Shown here: positions 62,273-64,000 of the stretch, in pieces
Layout: each line of letters opens with the position of its first letter
Position numbering within the stretch: position 1 is the stretch's first letter
Assembly (NCBI RefSeq): GCF_001522545.3
Contig: NC_031772.1
Coordinates: forward strand, 3,604,603 to 3,668,602
DNA length: 64,000 nt
Direction: 5' to 3'
DNA from: Parus major
Taxonomy: Eukaryota; Chordata; Aves; Passeriformes; Paridae
Translations under genes and position numbers: made by a program
Notes under the pieces: model-generated
Database searches by the model: none
What the model was told of the DNA's origin: nothing
What the model saw: only the letters and a program-made list of their open reading frames with translations

Positions 62273-64000
62273 CAGCAATCAGAATGCAGTGAGGATAATG
62301 AGGAGAAGTGGAGGGAAGAGCTTTATGAAGTATCAGTGCTGGGTTGAGAACAAATGTCTGTAAAGTGGCCACTAATAACTGCAGTTATTATTTGGCTGGC
62401 TGACAGCATGGCCTTTGTAGAAACAGAGGGGGAAGAACCTTCCTCCAGTTATAGGAAACTGAAGTTTGAGAAATGGATCCTGCAGCTCTTTTAAAGATGA
62501 ACTTGATAAATAGGCAATTTTCTAACCTGTAGAATTTCATAGAGACGTTCCTGCCTCTTACAGATGCAGGAATAATCTGTTTAACAAGAAAAGGGTAAAA
62601 ATGCTTTATTGTTTTAATCAAATTGTGTAATTTATTAGGTAATTTTTATTATAAGGAAGATAAAGAGGATATGAAAAATGATGAAGGTTACAAATCAAAT
62701 CATAATGACCCTCTTCCACTGATGTTCCTGCCTCTAATTGTTGATCAAGATACTGTCATGTTTTAATTAGAGGATCAGTTGGTAATATGTCAGTGTAAGG
62801 ATTGATTAAACACTGGAATTGCCGTATTAAACTCACTCTTTCAAAATATTTCTTTTATTTTTTTCTAATTTGAGGATTACTTTTGTAGTGCAACAGCTTC
62901 AAAATCACTTGAAAAGAAGAGTTACTCAATCTGAGGTAGTACAATTTTTCTCACATTTGTATATGACTAAACAGATATCACAGAAACTCTGGGAGATTAT
63001 AAACTGTATTGTCAGGTTTTATTTTATTTTTTAATGTTAAAGGGTTTTTCAGTTTCTCTGATGCCTTCATTAAGCATTATTTGATCTTCAGTGGCTTCCC
63101 TTGATTTTGAGGTTAATTATGTCTTTTGCTATAAATATCTGTTAGAAATAGATAAGATTCATAGGATGATCATGAAAATGGGAAGTAAATTCTTCTGTGG
63201 GGAGAAATTAAGGAAGTACTATAAAGAGACAAGCAAAAGAAACTTAAAATATTTTCTGTTTTACTTTCTAAATATTAGGGAAAGGATCATTAAAGTAACT
63301 AAAAATCAAAATTAAATTTTCAAGAACTTATTTCAAGGCTCTGCACAGTTTTTAGGAATCAGAAGGGATGGCACATGCACTTAACAGCATCAGAACACCT
63401 GTAAAGTCTCATTCCTTCACTATCTAATGAGTTTCTTTCTTCATGACTTTGATATAGAACACTTTATTTGAAGTCACTTCATTAATTTTAAGTAGCCCAG
63501 CCCTGAACATATAGGACTTTTGAGAGTTAAAACCAACTGCTGTAGAAAGTTATTATCTCCCAGATAAAATAGCAGATGCTGGCTGACAAGATTTTCAGCT
63601 TGGATGTGTTCTGAGAGGGTCTGTTTTTCTCCCAAGGATCTGGATATTGTTATTTTCACAGAGGAGAAAACTTTTATATGAGAGGAAAAGAATCAACTAT
63701 GTCTGGTCATGTTCTTGGACTGCTAGATGATGCTGTAAGGAAAATAAATCAGTGTACAGAGCTAAAGGTGCCTGGTCAGGGGGAATAGTCTGGCAGCTCA
63801 TCACATGAGTTTTGTAACATGGATATCTCAGATATTAAAAGAAAGTGGTGACAAACAAGTGAGGATGTGCTGTCATAAACAGGATTATCTGAAGGCCACA
63901 TTCTGGACATGATTCCTGCATGTCTTTCCAAATATTAAGAAAGAAGGCGAAACAAGGCATAAATATTTAATGTCATTTTAAAGAGAGGATGCTACAAAGC
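62273..64000. other. AT-rich non-coding stretch
   Basis: No gene, RNA gene or transposon recognised. Short A/T runs only. Confidence 0.6.

Noticed and set aside
1..64000. CRISPR arrays, operons, tRNA or rRNA genes, phage or bacterial systems
   Set aside because: No regularly spaced repeats with unique spacers, no cloverleaf-type A/B boxes and no long gene-dense frames. The sequence is vertebrate in character.
1..64000. LTR retrotransposons or endogenous viral genes
   Set aside because: No paired terminal repeats, primer-binding site or recognisable gag/pol-like frame was seen.

Overview
This window looks like a piece of a bird genome, most likely a songbird or close relative, from a gene-poor, AT-rich part of a large chromosome. 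The main evidence is a handful of short, 3'-end-only CR1 LINE fragments (about 27.4, 38.7, 46.1 and 47.8 kb), one still carrying the 8-bp repeated tail typical of CR1. Interspersed repeats are otherwise scarce, there are several microsatellites, and there are no long open frames. Turtles and crocodilians also carry CR1, so the bird call is an inference from CR1 style plus low repeat density.

No complete protein-coding gene can be supported. The many short open frames are about what chance gives in this composition, and the longest (171 and 166 codons, 26.6-27.3 kb) lie in different frames of one GC-rich patch. The window is best read as intergenic or deep intronic DNA. A few stretches have exon-like properties and are listed at low confidence: a frame with an amphipathic helical C-terminus on the minus strand at 38.1-38.4 kb, possibly carrying a one-base frameshift; an open block between good splice-like signals at 10.75-11.04 kb; and three weaker open frames at 34.9, 58.3-58.6 and 62.0-62.3 kb.

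Layout. 1-7.2 kb: AT-rich non-coding DNA. 7.2-7.6 kb: a pentanucleotide/decanucleotide microsatellite interrupted by a 212-bp assembly gap. 7.6-25.6 kb: mostly featureless, with a compact G-quadruplex motif at 16.96 kb, a 9-bp hairpin around a TGACGCAA core at 12.7 kb, and regulatory-looking blocks at 13.0-13.3 and 24.66-24.91 kb. 25.6 kb: a compound TTA/TTG microsatellite. 26.4-27.7 kb: a GC-rich patch ending in a CR1 fragment. 28-38 kb: AT-rich DNA with two AT-dinucleotide runs, a homeodomain-type palindrome at 33.06 kb and a recent 49-bp tandem duplication at 33.94 kb. 38-48 kb: the candidate coding fragment, three CR1 scraps, a CpG-bearing regulatory-looking block (39.35-39.93 kb) and a second homeodomain-type palindrome beside an octamer motif (46.9 kb). 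48-64 kb: AT-rich DNA with an 11-bp perfect hairpin (52.75 kb) and an older 155-158-bp tandem duplication (53.87-54.16 kb).

The repeated appearance of complex blocks rich in homeodomain, POU and similar motifs inside AT-rich DNA fits a regulatory gene desert. That interpretation depends on cross-species conservation, which cannot be seen from this sequence alone.
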